Source: Phycisphaerales bacterium
Lineage (GTDB): Bacteria > Planctomycetota > Phycisphaerae > Phycisphaerales > UBA1924
Assembly: GCA_020846975.1 (NCBI GenBank)
Contig: JADLCX010000007.1
Span: 1 to 48,092 of the forward strand
DNA length: 48,092 nucleotides
Reading direction: 5' to 3'
Shown here: in pieces, positions 7,543-14,712 of the stretch
Numbering within the stretch: the stretch's first letter is position 1
Layout: each line of letters begins with the position of its first letter
Notes under the pieces: model-generated
Seen by the model: the letters and a program-made list of their open reading frames with translations, nothing else
Database searches by the model: none
What the model was told of the DNA's origin: nothing
Program-made: the position numbers and the translations under genes

Positions 7543-9003
7543 ATGCACCGTGGATTCAAGGGATTGGCCGCCGCGCTCGTGCTGGCGGCGGGAAGCACCT
7601 CGGTTCGTGCGGACGTGGTCACGGACTGGAACGAGCAGTGGCTCGACACCATCCGGGCCGTCGGCGGTGGTCCGTGCCCGCTCGCTCGCAACCAGGCCAT
7701 TGTGTTTGTCTCGATGTTCGAGGCGATCAACTCGATCAACCGCAAGGCCGAGCCGTACCTCGGTTACGTGGATGTTCCCGGTCCGGCCTCCGAGCGTGCC
7801 GCCGGCGCGGCCGCCGCACACCGGGCCCTTGTCACGCTTTATCCGGCTCGTGCTGCGATTTATGATGCGCAGCTCGCCGAGCACCTCGCCGCGGTTCACA
7901 ACGTGAGGCAGCGCGACAACGGTGTCGCTGTCGGCGTTGCCGCGGCGGACGCGATCCTGGCCGCGCGTTCGACGGACCGGACCGACAGCCTGCCGACGTA
8001 TGTGTATGAGGATGTCCCCGGCGCGTATCGCCCGACTCCGCCCGATTTCACCACGCCGCCCCATGCGCCCGGCTTCGGCACCACGGAGCCGTGGTGCATG
8101 CAATCAGGCGACGAGTTCAGGCCGCGCGGGCCGTTCGGGTTTTCACGCATCGCCCAGGTGCTCCGCTCCCGGAAGTACGCCGACCAGGTCAACGAGGTGA
8201 AGTCGTTCGGAGCCCGGAACAGCACGACGCGAACCGCTGAGCAGACCGAGATCGCGTGGTTCTGGGCCAACGACCGTGACGGCACGTACAAGCCGCCGGG
8301 CCAGTTGGGACAGATCACGACCGTCGTCGCGGCGCAACAGGGGCTTTCGCTCTCCGAGCACGCGCGGCTCATGGCGCTGGTCGGGCTTGCGCTTGGCGAT
8401 GCCGGGCTTGTCGCCTGGGATCAGAAGTACAGCACCGACGTGGACCTGTGGCGGCCCGTCTCGGCGATCCGCAACGCCGACATCGACAACAACCCGCGTA
8501 CGACCAAGAAGGGCAACTGGCTGCCCCTGCTCGAGTTCTCGCCGCCCTTCCCCGCGTACACCTCCGGCCACGCGACCTTCGGCGCGGCCCACGCGGCCAT
8601 CATGCGGAACTTCTTCGGCACCGACAACATCACGTTCACCGCCAGCACCGACGAGCCCATCGTCCAGAACGTGCAGCGTACGTTCACGAGCTTCTCGCAG
8701 GCCGCGCGGGAGAACGGGCTGAGCCGCGTCTACCTCGGTGTGCACTTCCGGTGCGATGCCGATCAGGCGTACGCCTCGGGCACGCTGCTTGGGAACTCGA
8801 TCTATCGCAACTTCCTGCGTCCGATCTCTTGCCCCGCCGACCTGAACGGTGACAACCGCGTGAACGCTGCCGACTCGGAACTGTACGTGACGGCCTACTT
8901 CGCGGGCGATCCCGTCGCCGACTTCGACGGCAACGGCGTCGTCAACGAAGCCGACTACCTCGTCTTCGCGGACCTGTACTTCGACGGCTGCACTCCGCAG
9001 TAG
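7543..9003 (+). CDS. Secreted vanadium-dependent haloperoxidase with dockerin-like C-terminal repeats
   Basis: The 486-residue protein starts at ATG 7543, preceded by AGGAAAG, with a signal peptide (GLAAALVLAAGSTSVRA). Residues 25-420 form a vanadium haloperoxidase of the acid-phosphatase (PAP2) superfamily. Visible motifs are KYSTDVDLWRPVSAIRNAD (vanadate-contacting basic residues), PAYTSGH with the acid-base H343, and RVYLGVHF with H401, the expected vanadate-ligand histidine. The tail, from CPADLNGD near 430, holds two EF-hand-like loops, DLNGDNRVNAADSELYVTAY and DFDGNGVVNEADY, ending in CTPQ. This is the dockerin-like ending found in many Phycisphaerae exported proteins. The enzyme class oxidises halides with peroxide; whether this one is a halogenase or a phosphatase cannot be told. 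An intrinsic terminator follows. Confidence 0.85.
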   Translation: MHRGFKGLAAALVLAAGSTSVRADVVTDWNEQWLDTIRAVGGGPCPLARNQAIVFVSMFEAINSINRKAEPYLGYVDVPGPASERAAGAAAAHRALVTLYPARAAIYDAQLAEHLAAVHNVRQRDNGVAVGVAAADAILAARSTDRTDSLPTYVYEDVPGAYRPTPPDFTTPPHAPGFGTTEPWCMQSGDEFRPRGPFGFSRIAQVLRSRKYADQVNEVKSFGARNSTTRTAEQTEIAWFWANDRDGTYKPPGQLGQITTVVAAQQGLSLSEHARLMALVGLALGDAGLVAWDQKYSTDVDLWRPVSAIRNADIDNNPRTTKKGNWLPLLEFSPPFPAYTSGHATFGAAHAAIMRNFFGTDNITFTASTDEPIVQNVQRTFTSFSQAARENGLSRVYLGVHFRCDADQAYASGTLLGNSIYRNFLRPISCPADLNGDNRVNAADSELYVTAYFAGDPVADFDGNGVVNEADYLVFADLYFDGCTPQ

Positions 9004-9033
9004 GCCTCGGGAGTCTGCAACACGGATCCACCG

Positions 9034-9070
9034 CGCGGGCGGGTCAAGCGACCCGCCCGCGTTTGTTTTT
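9034..9070 (+). terminator. Intrinsic terminator after the haloperoxidase gene
   Basis: Perfect 12-bp G+C-rich stem (CGCGGGCGGGTC at 9034-9045 paired with 9050-9061), four-base loop AAGC, then TTTGTTTTT at 9062-9070. It begins 31 bases after the haloperoxidase stop codon. Confidence 0.9.
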
Positions 9071-9207
9071 GGCGCGGCATCGGCGTGGTGTGCGCATCTC
9101 GCTCCCGACCCCACCGGGCGATGGGGCCGGGAATACCGTTGCGCTTGATACGAACTGGTGGGCTCGGGTGGAGCGAGGAGGGGGAGTGAGGGACGGAGAT
9201 CGCAGCA

Positions 9208-10395
9208 ATGACTGGCAAACGGACAGCCCGAATGTTTGCGATCGCGGCCGTCGCGATGGCGGTCATGTCGTCGTGTGATCGCCGCGACGATCAAGCGGCG
9301 AGGCCGCGCGTCCCGACTCCGGCCAAGGGGCCGAGTGCGCCCGCAGCGCAACCCGCGGCCACGGCCCCGCCCGCCAGCACGGACAACTCCGAGACCGCGC
9401 AGTCTCCACAGCCGGGCGCCGCACCACCGGCTGTCAACCCACCCCTGCTCGCGCCCCGCGAGCGTGTCCGCCCTTCCTCCGCCGAACCCTCAACACCCTT
9501 CCACGAACGCATCGCACAGGGTGTGATCGCGGCGAGCCCGCCCGCCAGACCCGACGATGTGCTCGCTCGGACCGCGGCGATGGACAAGCTCTCCAGGCTC
9601 GCCGAACTCATCGATGCGCCCGCCGCCGGGCTTCCGTGGGGCTTCTTCGATGCCTCCACGGGCTACGACCCCGCGGCGTACTCGCTGATCGTCTTTGAGC
9701 CGATGATCTGGACCAAGACCTGCCTCTCGCTGTTCACGTTCTCGGGCGCACACACGGTCCGCGGCGAGGGGAAGTTCACGGTAGTCGAGATCGCCGCGAA
9801 GTTCCGTGCCAAGCTGCCGCCGGGTGACTATCCCTACCCAATCTGGCACACGTCGCGGTCGTGGCAGTCGTTCGTGCGGACCGAGGCGATCCTGCTGGTC
9901 TTCAACGGAGAGAAGTTGCTGGCCGCCCTCGGGAAATCGGCGCCGAACGCGGCCGAAGGCGAGGAAGCGCCGCCGAAATGGGATGGAAAGTGGACGTGGT
10001 CGGACGGGCTGGGGAGGCCTCAGCCGCGCGGTGCGACGTTCGCCTTCGCGTTTTCCGAGGAAAACCCGGAACTTGGCGCGGTCGGCGCGGCGTATTCGGC
10101 CCTTGAGCCGAAACTTCGGGCGTACAACTGCCTGAGCTGCCACTGGCCCGACAACTCGGCCAAGGCCGGTCGCCAGGTCGTGCTCGGCTATCCGACACAC
10201 GCCCTTGCCGTGTACGAGTCGCTGGTTCCGCTTCTGCAGCGCAAGGACCTGAAGGTGGACGACCCGCACGCCGATCGGTCGGGCGGCATTCCCGACAAGG
10301 CCGCGCGCGAAGAGTTGATCCGATTGGCCGAGGCATTCCAGGCCGCCGCGGACCACGCGATTTCGTACGAGGTTGCTCGGCGCGCGGTGGAATAG
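9208..10395 (+). CDS. Secreted lipoprotein with a cytochrome c-type CxxCH motif, paralogue A
   Basis: The predicted 395-residue lipoprotein starts at ATG 9208, with GGAG nine bases upstream, and has lipobox VMSS-C23. Residues 25-95 are Pro/Ala-rich linker. The core has GYDPAAYSL near 151, GEGKFTVVEI near 187, PPGDYPYPIWHTSRSW near 206, and CLSCHWPDN with C308, C311 and H312. The core is clearly related to the convergent neighbour at 10441-11595. The haem-type motif implies covalent attachment in the periplasm or on the cell surface. In the region where the neighbour has an MPPG motif (candidate Met axial ligand) this copy has KVDDPHADRSGG instead. That suggests altered haem ligation or a non-redox role. 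I know no function for the family. Confidence 0.7.
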   Translation: MTGKRTARMFAIAAVAMAVMSSCDRRDDQAARPRVPTPAKGPSAPAAQPAATAPPASTDNSETAQSPQPGAAPPAVNPPLLAPRERVRPSSAEPSTPFHERIAQGVIAASPPARPDDVLARTAAMDKLSRLAELIDAPAAGLPWGFFDASTGYDPAAYSLIVFEPMIWTKTCLSLFTFSGAHTVRGEGKFTVVEIAAKFRAKLPPGDYPYPIWHTSRSWQSFVRTEAILLVFNGEKLLAALGKSAPNAAEGEEAPPKWDGKWTWSDGLGRPQPRGATFAFAFSEENPELGAVGAAYSALEPKLRAYNCLSCHWPDNSAKAGRQVVLGYPTHALAVYESLVPLLQRKDLKVDDPHADRSGGIPDKAAREELIRLAEAFQAAADHAISYEVARRAVE

Positions 10396-10440
10396 CCGAC
10401 CCCTCCGGGCAGGCCCACCCCGCGGCGGCGCCCCGACCGA

Positions 10441-11595
10441 TCACGGCTTGGCGGGCTCCGTACGCGGCCTTGCTTCGCGGAGTTGCTCGTACGCGAACGC
10501 GTCATCGGCCTGCTTCTCAAACTCCTTGGCGAGCTTGATCAGCGTCTTGAGCACTTCCGGGTCCTGGAGACCGGTCGGTTCGTGCGCGAGCTCATTGCCG
10601 GGAGGCATCTGGTTGTCCTCGAGCACCGTGACCAGCGATCGCCGCATGACCAGCGCCTGGTTCGGATAGTTGAGCAGGAGCAGGTCGTTGATCCGGCTCT
10701 GGTTGTCGGGAGCGTGGCAGGTCATGCAGTTCTGATCTCGGAACGCGGATTCCAGCGCGCGATAGCTCCTGTCAAGTTCGGCCACGTGCGGGTTGTCCTT
10801 GGAGAACACGTAACTGAACAGGGACACACGCGGCTGCGGCTCGCCCTTGTCGTTGGTCCAGATCCACTTCGTGTCCCACTGCCTCTTGATCAGCCTGACC
10901 GACAGCGGGTTGGGCGACTTCCGCATCGACGCGACAAGGCGCCCAGGCTCAAAGATGAGGATCACCTTCTCCGCGTTCATGTACGCCGTCCACTTGTTCG
11001 GCGAGTGCCAGAACGGGTACGGGTACTCGCCGGCATCCAGCCCGCCGCGGAACTTCGCGTCCAGTTCCAGAACGGTGAACTTGCCTTCCTGACGAACGGA
11101 GTACGGTCCCGGGAACATGAACGTCGAGAGGTAGAGCTTGGCCCAGATCATCGGGTTCAGCTCGGTCAGTTGGAAGAAGTCCTCGCGGCTGCGGTCGTGC
11201 AGCCGATAGGCCGAGGGGTCGTAGCCCTGCTCGGGGTGGAAGCCGCCCCACAGGATCCGCGAGTGCGCCGCCTCGAGGAGGTCCTTGCACGCGCCGAGTT
11301 TCTCGGCCGCGGCATCGCGGGCTTTGGCGTCCGCGGGGTCGGCGACGGGGCTCGCGGCCACAAGCTGCTTGGCGATGCGTTCCGCGAGCATGGCCTCGAC
11401 CGGGACCTTGAGGTTCATCGGCACCTTCTTCTTTTCCGGCTGTGCCGCGGGAGGCGCGGGCGCGGGTGTCGAGGACGGAGATGGCGCGGACGCGGGCGGC
11501 GCGGGCGCGGCGGGCGGTTGAGAGGCGGCGCGGGCGGGCGTGCCGGTGCGTGCGCCCAGCGAGATCAGGATTGCCGTAACGATCGTGTACTTCAT
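10441..11595 (-). CDS. Secreted protein with cytochrome c-type CxxCH motif, paralogue B
   Basis: The predicted 384-residue protein has a cleavable signal peptide (TIVTAILISLGARTGTPARA) followed by a Pro/Ala-rich linker to about residue 55. The core follows the same order as paralogue A: GGFHPEQGYDPSAY near 118, NPMIWAKLYLSTFMF near 145, EGKFTVLELDAKFRG near 166, EYPYPFWHSPNKW near 186, and CMTCHAPDN with C290, C293 and H294. About 50 residues further lies NQMPPGNE, in the position of the axial Met of class I cytochromes c. Unlike paralogue A it has no lipobox. The two genes converge with 45 bases between their stops. They probably arose by duplication and inversion. The redox partner is unknown. 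Confidence 0.7.
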   Translation of the reverse strand: MKYTIVTAILISLGARTGTPARAASQPPAAPAPPASAPSPSSTPAPAPPAAQPEKKKVPMNLKVPVEAMLAERIAKQLVAASPVADPADAKARDAAAEKLGACKDLLEAAHSRILWGGFHPEQGYDPSAYRLHDRSREDFFQLTELNPMIWAKLYLSTFMFPGPYSVRQEGKFTVLELDAKFRGGLDAGEYPYPFWHSPNKWTAYMNAEKVILIFEPGRLVASMRKSPNPLSVRLIKRQWDTKWIWTNDKGEPQPRVSLFSYVFSKDNPHVAELDRSYRALESAFRDQNCMTCHAPDNQSRINDLLLLNYPNQALVMRRSLVTVLEDNQMPPGNELAHEPTGLQDPEVLKTLIKLAKEFEKQADDAFAYEQLREARPRTEPAKP

Positions 11596-11728
11596 GCGTG
11601 TTCTCGGAGTATCGCGGCGGAGCAGGTGATTCTAGATCGGTTCGGCCCGCCCGCGGGGTGCACGACTTCGGGCCGCGCCCGCCGATCGGCGCCGAGCGGA
11701 ACCGAGTGGTCTGTGGTAAGGTGGTGCC
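11596..11728. other. Short divergent intergenic region before amn
   Basis: The 133 bases between the divergent starts contain CGATACTCC 12-17 bases upstream of paralogue B on the minus strand and TAAGGT upstream of amn on the plus strand. No terminator, RNA gene or operator symmetry stands out. Confidence 0.5.
11717..11722 (+). promoter_or_regulatory. Candidate leaderless -10 box for amn
   Basis: TAAGGT ends six bases before the GTG start at 11729, with GGTGCC between and no ribosome-binding sequence. No convincing -35 hexamer is visible at 16-18 bases. Confidence 0.3.
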
Positions 11729-12499
11729 GTGCGAACCAAGCAGGAAATCGTCAAGGCCTGGCTGCCGCGGTACACGGGCCTCGCGCCGAAGGCGTTCGGC
11801 CGCTACATCCTGCTGACCAACTTCATCAACTACGTCGAGATGTTCGCCGAGCGGTTCGGCGTGCCGATCGTCGGACGCGACAAGCCGATGCAGACGGCGA
11901 CCGCCGAGAACATCACCATCCTCAACTTCGGCATGGGCTCGGCGATGGCCGCGACGGTCATGGACCTGCTCGGCGCGATCGGGCCGTCTGCGGTGCTCTT
12001 TCTGGGCAAGTGCGGCGGGCTCAAGAAGAGCAAGGTGGGGGACTTCGTCCTGCCGATCGCGGCCATCCGCGGCGAGGGGACCAGCAACGAGTACATGCCC
12101 CCGGAGGTGCCCGCGCTGCCGAGCTTCCGGCTCCAGCGGGCCGTGAGCGCCTCGATCGTCAACCACAAGTGCGACTACTGGACCGGGACCGTCTACACCA
12201 CCAACCGGCGCGTGTGGGAGCACGATGAGGAGTTCAAGGAGTATCTGCGGAAGATCCGCGCGATCGGGATCGACATGGAGACCGCGACGATCTTCCTGGT
12301 CGGGTTCGCCAACTCGATCCCCAAGGGCGCGCTGCTCCTGGTGAGCGACAGCCCGATGACCCCCGAGGGCGTGAAGACCAGCGCGAGCGACAAGACCGTC
12401 ACCGAAAAGTACGTGCGGATGCACCTGGATATCGGGATCGAGTCGCTCATCGAACTCCGCGACAGCGGCGAGAGCGTGAAGCACCTGCGGTTTGAGTAG
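11729..12499 (+). CDS. amn: AMP nucleosidase (short form)
   Basis: The 256-residue protein matches the short AMP nucleosidase type, about 258 residues, that lacks the N-terminal Amn_N domain of the enterobacterial form. It starts KQEIVKAWLPRYTG, then YILLTNFINYVEMFA, GRDKPMQTATAE, FLGKCGGLKK, RGEGTSNEYMPPEVPALP, YWTGTVYTTNRRVWEHDEEF, IDMETATIF (the nucleoside-phosphorylase-fold Met-Glu contact) and VKHLRF at the end. The reaction is AMP hydrolysis to adenine and ribose 5-phosphate in the cytosol, which adjusts the adenylate pool. The start is GTG 11729. Its nearness to the nucleoside transporter and salvage genes at 17.6-20.1 kb fits a nucleotide-turnover neighbourhood. It converges on the VOC gene with only 10 bases between stops. 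Confidence 0.9.
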   Translation: MRTKQEIVKAWLPRYTGLAPKAFGRYILLTNFINYVEMFAERFGVPIVGRDKPMQTATAENITILNFGMGSAMAATVMDLLGAIGPSAVLFLGKCGGLKKSKVGDFVLPIAAIRGEGTSNEYMPPEVPALPSFRLQRAVSASIVNHKCDYWTGTVYTTNRRVWEHDEEFKEYLRKIRAIGIDMETATIFLVGFANSIPKGALLLVSDSPMTPEGVKTSASDKTVTEKYVRMHLDIGIESLIELRDSGESVKHLRFE

Positions 12500-12509
12500 C
12501 GATTCCGGC

Positions 12510-12887
12510 TTAGCTGCGGGATGGCAACGGATGTCTCGGCTGGTACAAGCCGATCTCGCCTGCTCCGGGAACGCGCAGCGTGGTAAGTAACCCCCACCCT
12601 TGATCCGAGATTCCCGAGGTGAACTCGACGCCCTTGGCCCTGAGCTCCGCCACGGTCTTGTGCACATCGTCGCACATCAGGTACATGCGGTGCGTGCCCG
12701 AGGGGTCGCCGTCTTCGTCGTGTCCGACTTCCGGCGCCGGATGGATGCCCAGCTCGGCGGGCGGGAGCGCGAAGATCAGCCAGCCAGGATGCGCCTCGAC
12801 GAACTTGAGGCCGAGCGTGTCGCGAAAGAACGCGCGAGTGGAGTCGGCGTCTGTGGCATGCACCAGCGTGTGAATGGCGTTGATCAC
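12510..12887 (-). CDS. VOC-family (glyoxalase/dioxygenase fold) protein
   Basis: The predicted 125-residue protein is one vicinal-oxygen-chelate unit: IHTLVHATDADSTRAFFRDTLGLKF at the start, WLIFALPPAELGIHP, MYLMCDDVHKTVAELRAKGVEF, then a final GEIGLYQP. Potential metal ligands are the first-strand His (H5 or H9), the GIHP His and the GEIGLY Glu. The start is GTG 12887; the longer open frame overlaps mmsA and is rejected. It lies 22 bases after the mmsA stop and is likely co-transcribed. Substrate is unknown; a methylmalonyl-CoA epimerase role is tempting but unsupported. Confidence 0.75.
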   Translation of the reverse strand: MINAIHTLVHATDADSTRAFFRDTLGLKFVEAHPGWLIFALPPAELGIHPAPEVGHDEDGDPSGTHRMYLMCDDVHKTVAELRAKGVEFTSGISDQGWGLLTTLRVPGAGEIGLYQPRHPLPSRS

Positions 12888-12909
12888 GGGTGGCGCCCCT
12901 GGATTCGAG

Positions 12910-14412
12910 TTACATCCACCGAGTGACGACCACCTTGCTCTCCGTCCAGAACTTCGCCGCATCCTCGCCGTTGGCGTGCAGATCACCGAAAAAGCTCTGC
13001 TTCCATCCAGCAAACGGGAAAACCGCCATCGGCGCGGGCACACCGACGTTGATCCCGACCATCCCGACCTGCGCGTGCGTCTTGAAACGCCTCGCGTTGT
13101 ACCCGCTCGACGTGAAGATCACGCCCATGTTGCCGTAGCGGGAGCGGTTCATCGTCGCCAGCGCGGCGTCCAGCGTCGGTTCCCGCAGGATGCTCAGCAC
13201 CGGGCCGAAGATCTCTTCATCCACGATCCTCATGCCGGGCCGGCACTTGTCGAAAACAGTCGGAGCGACAAAGCAGCCCGCCGGCGAAACCGCGGGCGCG
13301 CGGCCGTCGAGCACGCACGTCGCGCCATCCCTGATGCCCGAATCAATGAACCCGAGGATGCGCTCCTTGCTCTGCTGGTCGATCACCGGCCCCATGCCCA
13401 CGCCCGCCTCCCCGCCGGGACCGACCTTGATCTTCCTCGCGGCCTCGGCGATCCTGGGCACGAACCAGTCCGCCGCGTCGCCCACGGCGATGGCGATGCT
13501 GCCCGCCAGGCACCGCTGCCCCGAGTTGCCGAACGCCGAGCCCACGACACCCTCGATCACCGCATCCTGGTTGGCGTCGGGCATGATCACCATGTAGTTC
13601 TTCGCGCCGCCCATGCACTGGGCCCGCTTTCCCGCCGCGGCCGCGGTGGTGTAGACGTGCTGCGCCACCCTTGAGGAGCCGACAAAGCTCACGGCCTTGA
13701 CATCGGCGTGCGTGATCAGGTGATCGACGACGCTCGCGCCGCCCGTGACGAGATTCAGCACGCCCGAGGGAAGGCCCGCCTGGTGCGCGAGCTCGACCTC
13801 GCGCACAGCGCTGAGCGGCACCTTCTCGCTCGGCTTGAGCACGAACGTGTTGCCGCACGCTACCGCCATCGGCCACATCCACAGCGGCACCATCACCGGG
13901 AAGTTGAACGGCGTGATGCCCACGCACACGCCCAGCGGCACGCGGTCAACCGTCGAGTCGATGCCGACGCCGCTCTTGTCCTCAGTCCGGCAGAAACTCG
14001 TGCTCACCGCGATCTGCGGCAGGGTCTTGCCCATCATCAGCGTGGGCGCAGCGCACGCGAACTCGATGCAATCGATCCCGCGACGCACATCGCCGCGGGA
14101 CTCGGCCATCGTCTTGCCGTGCTCGCGCGTGATCATCGTGGCGAGCTCCTCGAAGTGCTGTTCGAGAAGGTTCTTGTACCGGAACAGCGCCTGGCACCGG
14201 TCGCCCACCGGCGTCGCCGACCACGCCGGGAACGCCTCGGCCGCCGCCTGGACCGCGGCCTCGGCGCTGCGGATGGACTCGAGTTCGGCCTGCGCGATCG
14301 TCTCGCCCGTCGCGGGGTTGATGACGGCGTGGGTCTTGCCGGCCGCTCCACCGAAAGCCGACTCGCAGGTGCGTTTTCCGGCGATGAACTGATCGACTCG
14401 TGCGCTGCTCAT
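12910..14412 (-). CDS. mmsA: CoA-acylating methylmalonate-semialdehyde dehydrogenase
   Basis: The 500-residue protein belongs to the aldehyde dehydrogenase superfamily, MMSDH branch. It shows INPATGETI near 30, TREHGKTMAESRGDVRRG (the family-specific segment), PLGVCVGITPFNFPVMVPLWMWP, GGAKNYMVIMPDA, GNSGQRCLAGS with catalytic C301, DEEIFGPVLS and MGVIFTSS. This enzyme converts methylmalonate semialdehyde or malonate semialdehyde to propanoyl-CoA or acetyl-CoA in valine, beta-alanine or inositol breakdown. The ATG at 14412 has GAGGATC before it. A promoter TTGTCT-N18-TACACT lies upstream. It is followed by the VOC gene. An MmgE/PrpD protein, which could use propanoyl-CoA products, lies far away at 38 kb, so a shared pathway is only a guess. 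Confidence 0.9.
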   Translation of the reverse strand: MSSARVDQFIAGKRTCESAFGGAAGKTHAVINPATGETIAQAELESIRSAEAAVQAAAEAFPAWSATPVGDRCQALFRYKNLLEQHFEELATMITREHGKTMAESRGDVRRGIDCIEFACAAPTLMMGKTLPQIAVSTSFCRTEDKSGVGIDSTVDRVPLGVCVGITPFNFPVMVPLWMWPMAVACGNTFVLKPSEKVPLSAVREVELAHQAGLPSGVLNLVTGGASVVDHLITHADVKAVSFVGSSRVAQHVYTTAAAAGKRAQCMGGAKNYMVIMPDANQDAVIEGVVGSAFGNSGQRCLAGSIAIAVGDAADWFVPRIAEAARKIKVGPGGEAGVGMGPVIDQQSKERILGFIDSGIRDGATCVLDGRAPAVSPAGCFVAPTVFDKCRPGMRIVDEEIFGPVLSILREPTLDAALATMNRSRYGNMGVIFTSSGYNARRFKTHAQVGMVGINVGVPAPMAVFPFAGWKQSFFGDLHANGEDAAKFWTESKVVVTRWM

Positions 14413-14440
14413 GCGTGATCCTCGGGGTTTGGGTGCGGAG

Positions 14441-14470
14441 AGTGTATCGCCGTGCCTGATCGCGCGAGAC
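14441..14470 (-). promoter_or_regulatory. Promoter for mmsA
   Basis: On the minus strand TTGTCT (14470-14465) is followed after 18 bases by TACACT (14446-14441), placing a transcript start some 20 bases before the mmsA ribosome-binding site. Confidence 0.5.
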
Positions 14471-14485
14471 AACTCGCACCGGCCG

Positions 14486-14517
14486 CACGATCGGGAGCGC
14501 TTGCCGGGCCTCCCGAT
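14486..14517. repeat. Inverted repeat in the mmsA/exoprotein divergent region
   Basis: CGATCGGGAG at 14486-14495 is perfectly complementary to CTCCCGATCG at 14508-14517, with 12 bases between. No T-run follows, so an operator is as likely as a terminator. It lies just upstream of the mmsA promoter elements. The rest of 14413-14712 (about 300 bases) shows no gene. Confidence 0.45.
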
Positions 14518-14712
14518 CGCCGACGGGCGGATCAGCCCGCACAGATCATCACGCGCGACCGGGGCGTTGAGGGCGCGCGCTGGAACGGCACGGGCCCGTA
14601 TTCGATAGCAATGACCTGCACCCGTGCCCCCGGGCTCGGATGCGGGTTATCGGCGGTCGCGAGACCACGCCACCGGATGGCGGGTGCGCGAACCGCTCGG
14701 AGGTGCTTGCCC

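Noticed and set aside
12510..12887. VOC protein as methylmalonyl-CoA epimerase because it follows mmsA
   Set aside because: No mutase or carboxylase genes are near and the motifs are those of general VOC proteins; the link is only positional.
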